NCBI GenBank assembly: GCA_022711355.1
Contig: JAKLFE010000011.1
Location: 1-64,000 of the forward strand
Length of the DNA: 64,000 bases
Source: Spirochaetota bacterium
Lineage (GTDB): Bacteria; Spirochaetota; Spirochaetia; Treponematales; Rectinemataceae
Direction of reading: 5' to 3'
How positions within the stretch are numbered: position 1 is the first letter of the stretch; every line of letters starts with the position of its first letter. Position numbers and translations under genes: made by a program. The notes under the pieces are model-generated. The model searched no databases. It worked only from the letters and a program-made list of their open reading frames with translations, and had not been told where the DNA came from. Of the stretch, positions 41,508 through 51,770 are shown in pieces.

Positions 41508-44500
41508 GTGAGCGCAGACGAAGAGCTCTCGGCCTTCCATCCCCTCGTCCGCGAGTGGTTCCTCGGACGCTACGGCCGGCCCACCCCCGTGCAGGCCGCC
41601 GCCTGGCCTCGGATAGCCTCGGGCGAGCACGTCCTCGCCCTGGCCCCGACCGGCTCGGGCAAGACCCTCGCGGCCTTCCTCGACGCCCTGTCGCGGCTGG
41701 CCTCGGGCGAGCTGCCGGCGGACCGCTGCTCGGTGCTCTACGTCTCCCCCCTGAAGGCCCTCGGCGAGGACGTTAGGCGCAACCTCGAGGCCCCCCTCGC
41801 CGAGCTCGCGGCCCTCTTCCGGGAGCGGGGCGAGAGCTTCCCCCCCATCCGCGCGGCCACGCGCTCCGGGGACACGAGCCAGGCCGAGCGGCGCCGTATG
41901 CTCGCCCGGCCCCCGGCCATCCTCGTCACGACCCCGGAGAGCCTGGCGATCATCCTCGACTCGCGCCTGCAAAGGGCCATGCTCGGCTCGGTGCGGCTGG
42001 TCATCCTCGACGAGGTCCACGCCGTGGCCGGGAGCAAGCGGGGCGCCCTCCTCGCCTGCCAGGTGGGCAGGCTCGCCCTCCTAGCCGGGGAGTTCCAGCG
42101 CCTCGCCCTCTCCGCCACGGTGCGGCCGCCCGAGGCCGTGGCGGCCTTCGTCGGCGGCAGGCGCCTGTCCCGGGGGCCTGGCGGCGAGGCCGTCTACGAG
42201 GAGCGGCGCGTGGCCGTGGTGGCCCCGCCCTCGGAGAAGCGCATCGAGCTCGGGGTCGAGTGGCCCCAGGCGCCCCTGCCCGCCGAGGGCGAGCCCGACG
42301 CGGCCTCGGCCCGCTACGCCGCCATCGTGCCCGCGATCTGCTCGCGCATCGACGCGACGAGCGGCGTCCTGGTCTTCTCCGAGGCGCGGCGGAGGGCCGA
42401 GCGCCTCGCCTTCCTGATCAACGAGGCGAAGGGGGAGGGGACGGCCTGGGCCCACCACGGCTCCCTGTCGAAGGAGGTCAGGCAGGCGGTGGAGGCCCGG
42501 TTCAAGGCCGGCGAGCTCGACTGCGTCGTGGCCACCGCCTCCCTCGAGCTCGGCATCGACGTGGGGAGCGTGGAGGAGGTCCTGCTCGCCGGCTCGCCCA
42601 ACTCCGTATCCTCGGCCCTGCAGCGGGTGGGGCGCTCGGGCCACGGCGTGGGCGAGGCCTCGCGGGGCCGGCTCTATCCCTTCAACGGCATGGACCTCGT
42701 CCTGGCCGCCGCCGTAGCGAAGGGCTGCGCCGAGCGCGCCGTGGAGGAGCTGCGGCCGCCCTCCTGCCCCCTCGACGTGCTGGCCCAGGCCCTCCTCGAG
42801 CTTACGCTCGAGCCCGAGCTCACGCCCGCGCCCGGGGAAGAGAGCTCGGGCGAGGGCCGCTGGACCGTGGACGCGTTGTACGACACCGTCCGCTCCTTCC
42901 CGCCTTTCCGCCTCCTTACGCGCGACCTCTTCGACTCGGTCCTCGAGCTCCTGGCCGGACGCTACGCGGGCTCGCGGCTCCGCGAGCTCGAGCCCCGGCT
43001 CTCCCTCGACCGCGCGACCGGGAGGGTCGAGGCCAAGGATGCCGCGCGGGCCCTCTTGAACTTCTCCGGGGGCGCAATACCCGACCGGGGCCTGTATAGC
43101 CTCAGGCTGGCCGGCTCCCGAGCCAAGCTCGGCGAGCTCGACGAGGAATTCGTCTGGGAGCGCAAGGTCGGCGAGGCCTTCTCCCTCGGCACCCAGACCT
43201 GGAGGATAGTCGAGATCGGGAGCGAGGCCGTCTTCGTGGAGCCCACGGGCCCCGATCCCGACATCGTGCCCTTCTGGAAGGGCGAGGCCCGGTTCCGGAG
43301 CCCCGAGATCAGCCGGCGGGCCCTCGAGCTCCTCGACCGCCTCGACCCCCTCGACGCGGATCGGGGGAGCGAGCTGCTTCGGCGCGATTACGGCTTCGAC
43401 GAGGGCGCGGCCAGGGCCTGCGCCCGTTTCGTGGCCGCCCAGAAGGCCTCGGGCCTAGGCCTCCCGGCCCTTCCCGGGACGAGGCGGGTCGTGCTCGAGC
43501 GGCACGAGGACCCGTCGCGCTCGGCCGACTGCGCCCGCCTCGTCCTCCATACCCTCCGCGGCCTGGCGATCAACGAGCCTGTGCGCCTCGCCCTCGAGGC
43601 CGCCTGGGAGGAGGAGACCGGCCTGCCCATCAGGTCGATCGCCGACGACGACAGCATCCTCCTCGTCGTCCCGGCCCTGGCCGAGGGCGATCCCTCGGAG
43701 CTGGCCGCCCGCCTCCTCGGGGGACTGGGCGAGGGCGGACGTCTCGAGGGACTCGTGCGGCGGGTCCTCGAGGGCTCGGGCCTCTTCGGGGCCCAGTTCC
43801 GCGAGAACGCCGGGCGCTTCCTCCTCCTCCCGCGGGGATTGCCCGGCAAGCGCATGCCCCTGTGGGTGACGCGGCTCAGGGCCAAGCGCCTCTTCGCGGC
43901 CCTGCGGGGCAGGGAGGACTTCCCGGCCATCGTGGAGACCTGGCGCTCCTGCCTCGCCGACCTCTTCGACCTCGAGGGGGCGGCCGAGCTCGCGCGGGGC
44001 CTGGCTTCCGGCGAGATCGAGCTCGCCTCGATCCGCAGCCGCCTGCCCTCTCCCCTGGGAAGGGAGACCCTCTGGGCAGAGACCGGCGCCTACATGTACG
44101 AGGGCGACGCCTTGGGGGGCCGCGCCTCCTCCTCGGTCTCGGACCGGGTGATAGCAGAGGCCCTCGGCTCGGCCCGGGCCCGGCCGGCCCTCGGTCGCGA
44201 CCTCGTCCTCGACTACGAGCGGAGGCTCAAGCGCCTCCTCCCGGGCTGGGCCCCCGGGGACGGGGCCGAGCTGGCCGAGTGGGCCAAGGAGCGGGTCCTC
44301 ATCCCGGCCTCCGAGCTCCCCGCCATCCTCGAGGCGGCGGGGCCCTCCCTCGCCGCCTCCCTCGAGGCCGACCCCTCATGCGGCCGGCGCCTCCTGCGGC
44401 TCACCCTGCCCGGGGCCTCCGAGGAGCTCCTCGTCCATCCCGAGCGGCGCCCCGCGCTCCTCGCCGATCCGGCCTCCCTCGTGGCCGAGTGGCTCAGGCG

Positions 44501-45953
44501 CGAGGCCCTCGTCACGCTCGATCGCCTAACTTCTATTTTCGGCCTGCCCGCCGGCGGGGCCCGGGAGCTCGCCGAGGGCCTCGAGGACGAAGGCCTCGCC
44601 GTCCTGGGGCGCCTCGTCGAGGGGGACGAGGCCGAGTACCTGGCCGACTCCCAGAACCTCGAGGTCCTCCTCAGGCGCAAGCGCCGGGCCGCGCGGCCCC
44701 CGGTCGTGGCCCGGCCCCGCTCCGAGCTCTTCGGCCTCGTAGCCCGCGTCCAGGGCCTCCGAGGGGAGGGGAGCTCGCCCGGCGATTGGCGAGCAGCCTT
44801 CGCCGCCCTCGAGGGCTACCCCCTCGCCGCCTCCCTCTGGGAGAGCGACATCCTCCCCGCCAGGCTCGGCCCCGAGGCGGCGGCGCGGGCCGCCGACGAG
44901 GCCCTGGCCTCGGGCGAATGGCTCTGGTTCGGCTCCGGGCGGGAGGAGCTCTCCTTCGCCAAGCTCCCCGATCTCGAGCTCTTCTCCGCGGGAGGGGCGG
45001 CCTCGCGCCTCCTGCCGGGGGGCGAGTCCGGGTTCGACTTCTGGGCCATCCGCTCCTCCTCGGGCCTTTCCTCCCGCGAGGCCGCCCTGGCCCTCTGGGC
45101 CGAGGCCTGGAAAGGCCTGGTCTCCGCCGACTCCTTCGCCCCCCTGCGCGAGGGCCTGGTCAACCGCTTCGGCCGCGACCTGCCCGAGCTCGGCCGGGCC
45201 GCCGGCGAGGAGGAAGGACGGGACGGAGCCGCGCCCTTCGGCGCCCGACGCCGCCTCCCCCGGGCCCTGCGAGAGCGCTGGAGGGCGGGCGCGCCGGTGA
45301 GCGGCTCCTGGTTCCGGCTCGAGCTCGAGGAGGCCGAGGCCCGCGATCCCCTGGACGAGGAGGAGCTCGACGCGGCTAGGGTCCGTATCCTCGTCGGGCG
45401 CTACGGCCTGCTCTGCCGCGCCCTCCTCGAGCGGGAGCTCCCGGCCCTCCGCTGGGGCAGGCTCTTCCCCGCCCTCCGCCGCCTCGAACTGTCGGGAGAG
45501 CTCCTCGCGGGGCGCTTCTTCGAGGGCATCGAGGGGCCCCAGTTCCTCGGGGCCGGCCTTCTGCGCGGCTTCCAGGAGCTCGGGACGAGCCGCGAGGCTC
45601 CCCTCTGGCTCAGCTCCTGCGATCCGGCGGCCTCGGCCCTCGATCCCGCCGCCGGCTCTCCCCTCGCATTCCCCCAGCGCGTTCCCGCGAACCGGATCTG
45701 CGTCCTGGACGGGGCCCTCGCCGCCGTCTCGTCTCGATCCTATCAGGAGCTCGGCCTCTCCCTGGACCCCGAGGATCCCCGCCTTCCCGAGCTCCTGGGC
45801 TTCTACAAGAAGGCGCGCGAGCGGCCCATTTCGCCCGAGCGGCGGATAGCCATCGAGGCGGTGAACGGTGAGGCGGCCTCGCGCTCTCCCTACGCGCAGG
45901 CCCTCAGGGCGGCCGGCTTCGAGGCGGACCGGGGAAGGATGATCCTATGGTGA
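41508..45953 (+). CDS. lhr: full-length Lhr-type DEAD/H-box helicase
   Basis: 1481 residues, close to E. coli Lhr (1538), so it has both the Lhr core and the large C-terminal region. Motif I LAPTGSGKTLA at about 45-55, motif II LVILDEVHAVAGSKRGALL, motif III LSATV, motif IV-VI VFSEARRRAERLAFL, VATASLELGIDVG and QRVGRSGHGVG. Lhr core winged helix and beta-sheet bundle follow; the C-terminal half has repeated winged-helix-like segments. It is a 3'-5' ATP-dependent DNA/RNA-DNA helicase of repair. GTG 41508 is chosen because the alternative TTG 41472 is the -35 box; no Shine-Dalgarno is present. Confidence 0.92.
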   Translation: MSADEELSAFHPLVREWFLGRYGRPTPVQAAAWPRIASGEHVLALAPTGSGKTLAAFLDALSRLASGELPADRCSVLYVSPLKALGEDVRRNLEAPLAELAALFRERGESFPPIRAATRSGDTSQAERRRMLARPPAILVTTPESLAIILDSRLQRAMLGSVRLVILDEVHAVAGSKRGALLACQVGRLALLAGEFQRLALSATVRPPEAVAAFVGGRRLSRGPGGEAVYEERRVAVVAPPSEKRIELGVEWPQAPLPAEGEPDAASARYAAIVPAICSRIDATSGVLVFSEARRRAERLAFLINEAKGEGTAWAHHGSLSKEVRQAVEARFKAGELDCVVATASLELGIDVGSVEEVLLAGSPNSVSSALQRVGRSGHGVGEASRGRLYPFNGMDLVLAAAVAKGCAERAVEELRPPSCPLDVLAQALLELTLEPELTPAPGEESSGEGRWTVDALYDTVRSFPPFRLLTRDLFDSVLELLAGRYAGSRLRELEPRLSLDRATGRVEAKDAARALLNFSGGAIPDRGLYSLRLAGSRAKLGELDEEFVWERKVGEAFSLGTQTWRIVEIGSEAVFVEPTGPDPDIVPFWKGEARFRSPEISRRALELLDRLDPLDADRGSELLRRDYGFDEGAARACARFVAAQKASGLGLPALPGTRRVVLERHEDPSRSADCARLVLHTLRGLAINEPVRLALEAAWEEETGLPIRSIADDDSILLVVPALAEGDPSELAARLLGGLGEGGRLEGLVRRVLEGSGLFGAQFRENAGRFLLLPRGLPGKRMPLWVTRLRAKRLFAALRGREDFPAIVETWRSCLADLFDLEGAAELARGLASGEIELASIRSRLPSPLGRETLWAETGAYMYEGDALGGRASSSVSDRVIAEALGSARARPALGRDLVLDYERRLKRLLPGWAPGDGAELAEWAKERVLIPASELPAILEAAGPSLAASLEADPSCGRRLLRLTLPGASEELLVHPERRPALLADPASLVAEWLRREALVTLDRLTSIFGLPAGGARELAEGLEDEGLAVLGRLVEGDEAEYLADSQNLEVLLRRKRRAARPPVVARPRSELFGLVARVQGLRGEGSSPGDWRAAFAALEGYPLAASLWESDILPARLGPEAAARAADEALASGEWLWFGSGREELSFAKLPDLELFSAGGAASRLLPGGESGFDFWAIRSSSGLSSREAALALWAEAWKGLVSADSFAPLREGLVNRFGRDLPELGRAAGEEEGRDGAAPFGARRRLPRALRERWRAGAPVSGSWFRLELEEAEARDPLDEEELDAARVRILVGRYGLLCRALLERELPALRWGRLFPALRRLELSGELLAGRFFEGIEGPQFLGAGLLRGFQELGTSREAPLWLSSCDPAASALDPAAGSPLAFPQRVPANRICVLDGALAAVSSRSYQELGLSLDPEDPRLPELLGFYKKARERPISPERRIAIEAVNGEAASRSPYAQALRAAGFEADRGRMILW

Positions 45954-45969
45954 GGAGGGCGCATCGAGC

Positions 45970-45998
45970 TTGATTCCCCGATGCCGCGGCACTAGGCT
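45970..45998 (+). promoter_or_regulatory. leaderless-type promoter of cheD
   Basis: TTGATT (45970-45975), 17-bp spacer, TAGGCT (45993-45998), and six bases (TGAGCC) to ATG 46005. Confidence 0.55.
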
Positions 45999-46004
45999 TG
46001 AGCC

Positions 46005-46673
46005 ATGGAAACCGCCCCCACTGCCCCTCGGCCGCGCAAACCGCATCAGCCGCATCAGCCGCGCCAGCCGTCCAGCTTCGCGGCGATGGCCCTGCCCGGC
46101 CACCTCCCCCGGATCGAGGTCCAGCCCGGGGAGCAGTTCTGCGCCCGCAACCCCTACGATATAAAGACCCTCCTGGGCTCCTGCGTCGCCGCCTGCCTCT
46201 ACGACGACGAGGCCTGCATCGCGGGGCTCAACCACTTCCTCCTCGCCGCGCCCCGCTACGCGAGGTCGATGCCCCTGACCGTGACCGAGGCGGGCCGCTA
46301 CGGCATCCACGCCATGGAGCTCCTCATCAACGCCATGATGAAGCTCGGGGCCTCGCGCAAGCGCCTCAAGGCCAAGGTCTTCGGCGGGGCCTCCGTCCTC
46401 GGCCTGAGCGCGGCCGACCGCTTCATCTGCGTCAACGAGGTCAACCAGCGCTTCATCAAGGAGTTCCTCGAGACCGAGGCCATCCCCCTGCTCTCCGAGG
46501 ACCTCGGCGGCATCCAGGGGCGGGTGATCCATTTCCACACCGACACCTTCAAGGTCTACCGGCGCTTCATCAAGAAGGGCGCCCTCGAAGGCGTGGTCGC
46601 GGAGGAGCAGCGCTACTGGAGGAACGCCATCGAGCAGCCCGGGGAGCGGGAGGGAGAGGTCATCCTCTTCTAG
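46005..46673 (+). CDS. cheD: chemoreceptor glutamine deamidase CheD
   Basis: 222 residues. CheD catalytic motifs: LLGSCVAACLYDDEACIAGLNHFLL with Cys60 and His77, then FGGASVLG and the final VIHFHTDTFKVYRR. Deamidates receptor glutamines and, in many species, interacts with CheC/CheX. The N-terminal 25 residues are a His/Pro/Gln-rich tail with PHQPHQPRQP repeats, not typical of the family; an internal ATG at Met28 would give the usual size, but no ribosome binding site precedes it while the promoter fits ATG 46005. Convergent with the receptor gene 47 nt away. Confidence 0.9.
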   Translation: METAPTAPRPRKPHQPHQPRQPSSFAAMALPGHLPRIEVQPGEQFCARNPYDIKTLLGSCVAACLYDDEACIAGLNHFLLAAPRYARSMPLTVTEAGRYGIHAMELLINAMMKLGASRKRLKAKVFGGASVLGLSAADRFICVNEVNQRFIKEFLETEAIPLLSEDLGGIQGRVIHFHTDTFKVYRRFIKKGALEGVVAEEQRYWRNAIEQPGEREGEVILF

Positions 46674-46720
46674 CCCCCGAGCCGCCATCCCCGCTCCCTG
46701 CCTTCCTGGCCCCTCGGCTC

Positions 46721-48706
46721 CTAGAAGGCCTCGAAGCCCTCGTCCTCCGCGTCGGCGACGGGCAGCATGGATCGGGAGCCGCCGCTCCCCCTCGGCGCCG
46801 CCCGGCGCGGCAGGGCTATCGCCTTCGCCGCGGCTCGGCCTGCCTCGGCGCGCGGGGCCTTCCCGGGCTCGGGGGCCGCGGGCGCGGCCTGGGCGAGCTT
46901 GAAGAAGCCGACCGCGGCGGCGAGCTGCCGGGCCTGGCCCGAGAACTCCTCCGACATGCCGGCCATCTCCTCGCTCCCGCTCGCGTTGGTCTGGATGACC
47001 TCGTCGAGCTGGATCATGGCCTTGCCGATCTGCTCGATCCCCGCGCTCTGCTCCCTCGACGCCGCGGCTATCTCGCGGACGAGCTCCGAGGTCCTCCGGA
47101 TATCCGGCACTATCCCGGCTATGATCATCCCCGCCTCCTGGGCCAGGGCCACGGTGTTGCCGGAGAGAAGGGTGATCTCGCCGGCGGCGGTCTGGGAGCG
47201 CTCGGCGAGCTTGCGCACCTCGCTCGCCACCACGGCGAAGCCCTTGCCCGACTCGCCGGCCCGCGCCGCCTCGATGGCCGCGTTGAGGGCGAGCATGTTC
47301 GTCTGACGGGCTATCTCGCTGATGATGGAGGTCCTCTCGGCTATGTCGCGCACCGCGGCGGCCGCCTTGGCCACCGCCTCGCTCCCCGTCTCCGCTCCCT
47401 TGACCGCCTTCTCGGCGATCGTCTCGGTGGCGGCCGCGTTGTCCGCGTTCTGCTTGATGGTCGCGGCCATCTCCTCGACCGAGCTCGAGACCTCCTCGGC
47501 GCTCGCCGCCTGCTCGGTCGCTCCCTGGCTCATGGCCTGGGCCGATCCGCTGATGCTCTCGCTGCCCTGGGCGATCCCGCGCGCGGCGCCCTGGATCTCC
47601 GTGACGATGCCGGCGAGGTGGGCCGACATGCCGTTGAGGGCGCGGGCGAGGTCTCCCAGCTCGTCCTGCATGGCGAGCACGTCTTCCTTCACCTCGATGG
47701 AGAGGTCCCCGCGGGCCACGGCCTCGGCGAAGACGACCCCCCGCTCGAGGGGGAGGCTGATCGACCTCGAGAGGAGGTAGAGGCAGAGGATGGCGAGGAG
47801 GGCGGCGGCGAGGCCGATCATGACGATCGTGGCCCTGATGGCCCTGGCCGTGGCGAGGAACTCCTCCTCGGGTATCGTCGAGATCACCTTCCAGCCGATG
47901 GAGGGCACCGGCGCGTAGCCGCAGTACTTGCTCGCCCCCTTGTAGGAGTAGGCCTTGATTCCGGTCTCGTCGGCCAGGGCGCTCCTCGCCACCTCCTCCA
48001 TCCCCGGCACCTGGTTGATGTTGACCTTGAGGATGATATCCTTGTCCGGATGGAGGACCGCGAGACCCTCGCGATCGATGACCCAGATATAGCCCGTGGA
48101 GCCGAGGACGAATTTCGCCATCTCGTCGGTGATCGCCGAGGTGCGGATCGTCAAGCACATGACGCCGATGGGCCTTCCCTCGGGACCCGCGACCGGCGAG
48201 GCGATGATGAAGGTCGAGTCCTTCGTGACCTTGTCGATGAGCATCTGGCTGATGAAGAGCTCGCCGGCGATGGCCTTCTTGAAGTACTCACGCTCCGAGA
48301 CGTCGACGCCGAAGGAATCCTGGGCCGCGGAGGCGCAGGCCCGGCCATCGGCCGCGACGACGAAGATCTCGCTGTAGCTCGACGAGTACTGCGTGCTGGC
48401 GTGGAGCGCCTTGAGCTCGGCGCTCAGCGCGGCGGCCGATCCCCTGGCCGTCGGGGCCCCGCGGTTGACCTGCCCCAGGGTCGACGCGACGGCGGGCGAG
48501 GCGGCGAGGGCCATGCAGGTCCTGAGGTCGCCCTGGATCTTGCTCTCCGCGAAGTCGGCGAGGCTCGAGGTCAGGGAGCTGAGGTCCTCCCCGACGAGCT
48601 TGGTGATGCCGCTCTGCGCGCGGAGCGAGGCGGCGACGCCCATCGCGGCGAAGGGGACGAGAACGATCGCCGCCCCGATGAGGGTTAGTTTTTGGCCTAT
48701 TTTCAT
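46721..48706 (-). CDS. methyl-accepting chemotaxis protein, dCache type
   Basis: 661 residues. TM1 at about 9-29, periplasmic dCache-like sensor (about 40-290) with [32 protein letters not shown]2 near 300-320 ([18 protein letters not shown]), HAMP, then the signalling domain with the hairpin tip [40 protein letters not shown] wording (here [20 protein letters not shown]). A 60-residue flexible tail ends in EGFEAF, resembling a CheR-tether pentapeptide (x-F-x-x-F). ATGA overlap with the response-regulator gene; it is the last gene of the leftward chemotaxis operon. Paralogous to the receptor at 49645-51567. Confidence 0.93.
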   Translation of the reverse strand: MKIGQKLTLIGAAIVLVPFAAMGVAASLRAQSGITKLVGEDLSSLTSSLADFAESKIQGDLRTCMALAASPAVASTLGQVNRGAPTARGSAAALSAELKALHASTQYSSSYSEIFVVAADGRACASAAQDSFGVDVSEREYFKKAIAGELFISQMLIDKVTKDSTFIIASPVAGPEGRPIGVMCLTIRTSAITDEMAKFVLGSTGYIWVIDREGLAVLHPDKDIILKVNINQVPGMEEVARSALADETGIKAYSYKGASKYCGYAPVPSIGWKVISTIPEEEFLATARAIRATIVMIGLAAALLAILCLYLLSRSISLPLERGVVFAEAVARGDLSIEVKEDVLAMQDELGDLARALNGMSAHLAGIVTEIQGAARGIAQGSESISGSAQAMSQGATEQAASAEEVSSSVEEMAATIKQNADNAAATETIAEKAVKGAETGSEAVAKAAAAVRDIAERTSIISEIARQTNMLALNAAIEAARAGESGKGFAVVASEVRKLAERSQTAAGEITLLSGNTVALAQEAGMIIAGIVPDIRRTSELVREIAAASREQSAGIEQIGKAMIQLDEVIQTNASGSEEMAGMSEEFSGQARQLAAAVGFFKLAQAAPAAPEPGKAPRAEAGRAAAKAIALPRRAAPRGSGGSRSMLPVADAEDEGFEAF

Positions 48707-49179
48707 GCGCTCCTCCTTGCTGGATCGCCGGCGGGATCCCGCCCGCCGCCGACCGGATCCGCGGGCCCGCGGGGCCCTGGCCCGTGGGTCCCTCCCGCCA
48801 ATGCCGCTTCGACGGCCTTGTAGAGGGCGGCCGTCGATTGGGCCTTGTCGAGGAAGCCGTACGTCCCTATCCCCGCGGCCCGTTCTCTGATATCGGACTC
48901 GTCGCAGGACGAGAGGAAGACGACGGGCATCGGCCTCATGCCGAGTATCGCCTTGGCCGCCTCGATGCCGTCCATGCCGGGGCCGAGGTCCACGTCCGTG
49001 ACGAGGAGGTCGATGTCCTCGGCGCGCTCGGCGGCGGCTATCGCCTCGGCGGCGCTGCGCGCCGTTTCGACCTCGTAGCCGCGCAGGGCGAGCTTGCGCC
49101 GCTCGTCGAGGAGGACGAGGGGCTCGTCCTCGACGAGGAGGAGCTTGGCCTTCGGCCCCGTATCCGCTGCGTCCCGCAT
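48703..49179 (-). CDS. stand-alone response-regulator receiver protein
   Basis: 158 residues: receiver domain with acidic pair Glu17-Asp18 (VEDEP), phospho-acceptor Asp62 (LLVTDVDLG), Ser90-Ser91 and Lys112 (GFLDKAQ). The DVDLGxGMDG wording is shared by receivers paired with HWE/HisKA2 kinases more than by CheY. The C-terminal 25 residues are Gly/Pro/Arg-rich and partly a consequence of overlap with the receptor gene's leader. It starts 1 nt after the cheW stop and overlaps the receptor start by 4 nt, so it belongs to the chemotaxis operon. Confidence 0.88.
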   Translation of the reverse strand: MRDAADTGPKAKLLLVEDEPLVLLDERRKLALRGYEVETARSAAEAIAAAERAEDIDLLVTDVDLGPGMDGIEAAKAILGMRPMPVVFLSSCDESDIRERAAGIGTYGFLDKAQSTAALYKAVEAALAGGTHGPGPRGPADPVGGGRDPAGDPARRSA

Positions 49180-49180
49180 C

Positions 49181-49624
49181 CTAGGCGCCCGTCGGCGGCG
49201 CCTCGAAGAGGCGCTCCGCCTCGATCATCGTGACGAAGCCCGACTCGAGCCTCGCGATGCCCCGCACGATCGCCCGGTCGAAGCGCACGGCGAAATCGGC
49301 TGACGCGGCGATGGCGCCGTCGGGTATCTCGACGACCTCCGACACCGAGTCGACGAGGGCTCCCACCGGCCTCCGCGCCCCGGAGCCTCCCATCGCCAAG
49401 ACGATGATGCATTGGTCCCGAGTCGCCTCGCCGGGATCGAGGCCGAGCTTCCGCCTGACGTCGATGACGGGTATGGCCTCGCCGCGCAGGTCCAGGAGCC
49501 CCGCCACGTAGCCGGGGACTCCCGATATGCGGCCGAGCTCGGTCTTCTCGAGCACGGTCTCGACGTCGCGCACCTCGACCGCGCAGCTCTCGCCGGCGAT
49601 CGTGAAGGTCAGGTAGTTTCCCAT
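49181..49624 (-). CDS. cheW: CheW-like coupling protein (second copy)
   Basis: 147 residues. CheW fold: YLTFTIAGESCAVEVRDVETVLEKTELGRISGVPGYVAGLLDLRGEAIPVIDVRR, broken into GVPGYVAGLLDLRGEAIPV as the interaction loop, and a C-terminal SGFVTMIEAERLF. Closely linked with two receptors and a receiver, so it may form a dedicated array together with a CheA encoded elsewhere. ATG 49624 is 20 nt after the upstream receptor's stop with AGGAAGG spacing. Confidence 0.92.
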   Translation of the reverse strand: MGNYLTFTIAGESCAVEVRDVETVLEKTELGRISGVPGYVAGLLDLRGEAIPVIDVRRKLGLDPGEATRDQCIIVLAMGGSGARRPVGALVDSVSEVVEIPDGAIAASADFAVRFDRAIVRGIARLESGFVTMIEAERLFEAPPTGA

Positions 49625-49644
49625 GGCCGCCTTCCTCCTCGTCC

Positions 49645-51567
49645 TCAGAAACGCTCGAAGTCGCCGTCGAGGCCGCCGTCGAGCGGCTTCAGGGCCGTGG
49701 AGGCTCCTGCCTTCGCGGCCCGCGGGGGGGGCGCCGCGGCTGGCCCGGGCATCTTGAAGAAGCCCACCGCCTGGGCGAGCTGCTGGGCCTGGCCGGAGAA
49801 CTCCTCCGACATGCCCGCCATCTCCTCGCTCGCGCTCGCGTTCGACTGGATCACGGTGTCCAGCTGGAGCATCGCCTTCCCGATCTGCTCGACCCCGGCG
49901 CTCTGCTCCCTCGAGGCGGCGGCGATCTCCCGGACGAGCTCCGCCGTCCTGCCGATGTCGGGCACGATGCCGCCGATGAGCCGGCCGGCGTCCTCGGCGA
50001 GGGCGACCGTCCCGCCGGACAGGGCGGTTATCTCGCCGGCCGCGGCTTGGGATCGCTCGGCCAGCTTGCGGACCTCGCTCGCCACGACCGCGAAGCCCTT
50101 GCCCGACTCCCCGGCCCGCGCGGCCTCGATCGCCGCGTTGAGGGCCAGCATGTTCGTCTGCCGCGCGATCTCCGAGATGATCCCGACCTTGTCGGCTATC
50201 CGCTTCATCGCCTCGACGGCCTGGTCCACCACCGCGCTCCCCGAGGCGGCGTCCTTGGCCGCCTTGGTCGCCATGCCCTCGGTGGCCACGGCGTTGTCGG
50301 CGTTCTGCCTGATGGTGGCGACCATCTCCTCGACCGAGGCGGAGACCTCCTCGGCGCTGGCCGCCTGCTCGGTGGAGCCCTGGCTCATGCCCTGGGCCGC
50401 CTCGCTGATGCTCTCGCTCCCCTGGGATACGCTCTGGGCCGAGCTCTGGACCTCGCCCACGACGCGCTTGAGGTTGTCGACCATCCTCTCGAAGGCTCCC
50501 GCCAGCTCGCCGATCTCGTCGCCGCGCCGCAGGAACTCCTCGTGGATGGGACGGCTCAAGTCCCCCTCGGCCAGGTACCCGGCGTATTTCACGCTCGCGA
50601 GTATGGGCGAGCTGATGGAGCGGGAGAGGAGGTAAAGGCAGGCGAAGGCGGCGAGCAGCGCGGTCCCGGCCACCGCGAGCATGAGGGAGCGGATGGCCGT
50701 GGCCGTCGCGAGGAATTCCCGCTCGGGTATCTGCGCGAGGACGACCCAGCCGATCGAGGGGACCGAGGCGAAGCCGCAGACCTTCCTCTCGCCCTTGTAC
50801 GTGAAGGCCTGCGAACCGGCCTTTTCCTCGAAGATGCGCCCGGCGAGGGTCTCGAGGCCGGCCATGTCCTTGATGTTTACCTTGAGGGCGACGGAGGCCT
50901 CCGGGTGGAGGGCGAAGAGGCCGTCGCGGTCGACCATCGCGAAGTACGCAGAGCGGCCGAGGACGAATTTCGCCATCTCGGAGGTTATGACCGAGGTCTT
51001 GATGGTCAGGCCGAGGACGCCCGCGGGCTTGCCTCCCTGGCCGGGGATGGGGGCGCCGATGATGACAGTCGCCTCCTTGGTGATCTTGTCGATGAGCATC
51101 TGGCTGATGAAGCGCTCGCCGGCGATGGCCTTCCTGAAATACTCCCGCTCCGAGACGTCGACGCCGAAGGAGCTCTGCACCGCCGCGGAGCAGACGCGGC
51201 CGTTGGCCGCGACGACGAATATCTCGCTGTAGCTCCCCGCGTACTGGCCGCCCTTGTAGAGCGCCGCGAGCTTAGCGCTCAGCTCGTCGCAGAGGGACCG
51301 GCCGTTCGGGGCTCCCCGGTTCATGGCCTCGACCACCTGGGCGAGATCGGGGGAGGAGGCGAGGGCGTGGCTCGTCCGGAGGTCGCCCTGGAGCTTGAGC
51401 TCGGCGTAGTCGGCCATGCTGCTGGTGATGTTGACGAGGTTGCCCTCGACGATGGACCCAATGCCGGCCTGGGCCCGGGATGAGACGATGAAGGTCATGA
51501 TCGCGAAGGGTATGGCCACGATCGCGGCCCCCGCGAGCATGAGCTTCGTGCCGATCTTGAAACGCAC
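49645..51567 (-). CDS. methyl-accepting chemotaxis protein, dCache type (paralogue)
   Basis: 640 residues, the same architecture as the receptor at 46721-48706: TM1 (about 10-30), dCache-like sensor including [31 protein letters not shown]2 near 300, HAMP, signalling tip [20 protein letters not shown]. The tail is Ala/Pro-rich and ends DGDFERF, a second possible CheR tether. Sensor domains differ mainly in the centre, so ligands may differ. GTG start 51567 is preceded by AAGGAGG. First gene of the leftward operon. Confidence 0.93.
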   Translation of the reverse strand: MRFKIGTKLMLAGAAIVAIPFAIMTFIVSSRAQAGIGSIVEGNLVNITSSMADYAELKLQGDLRTSHALASSPDLAQVVEAMNRGAPNGRSLCDELSAKLAALYKGGQYAGSYSEIFVVAANGRVCSAAVQSSFGVDVSEREYFRKAIAGERFISQMLIDKITKEATVIIGAPIPGQGGKPAGVLGLTIKTSVITSEMAKFVLGRSAYFAMVDRDGLFALHPEASVALKVNIKDMAGLETLAGRIFEEKAGSQAFTYKGERKVCGFASVPSIGWVVLAQIPEREFLATATAIRSLMLAVAGTALLAAFACLYLLSRSISSPILASVKYAGYLAEGDLSRPIHEEFLRRGDEIGELAGAFERMVDNLKRVVGEVQSSAQSVSQGSESISEAAQGMSQGSTEQAASAEEVSASVEEMVATIRQNADNAVATEGMATKAAKDAASGSAVVDQAVEAMKRIADKVGIISEIARQTNMLALNAAIEAARAGESGKGFAVVASEVRKLAERSQAAAGEITALSGGTVALAEDAGRLIGGIVPDIGRTAELVREIAAASREQSAGVEQIGKAMLQLDTVIQSNASASEEMAGMSEEFSGQAQQLAQAVGFFKMPGPAAAPPPRAAKAGASTALKPLDGGLDGDFERF

Positions 51568-51770
51568 AACGTCCTCCTTGCCGGAATAAGGCGTCCCCGC
51601 CCGCCGTGGAAGCGAGAGGTTAGCCGCTTTAGGCTCTCGGGCTCATTCCTGGCCAAGGCCTTCCCCGTCGGGTTCGTGCATTCTAGCGCCGAGGCCGGGG
51701 GAGGAAAGATGGAGGGAGGCTGGTTTTTACGTAGGGAGGGGGGAGGATCCTTGTAGGGGAAATACCTATG
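51568..51770. other. intergenic region upstream of the chemotaxis operon
   Basis: 203 nt between the receptor start and the end of the LuxR-type regulator gene. On the minus strand TAGAAT (51685-51680) could be a -10 box, about 106 nt before the receptor start, but its -35 is poor. No flagellar-type (sigma28) promoter was recognised. No gene seen. Confidence 0.4.

Noticed and set aside
51568..51770. Sigma28 (flagellar) promoter for the receptor operon
   Set aside because: A TAAAGC segment is present on the minus strand but no GCCGATAA at the right distance.
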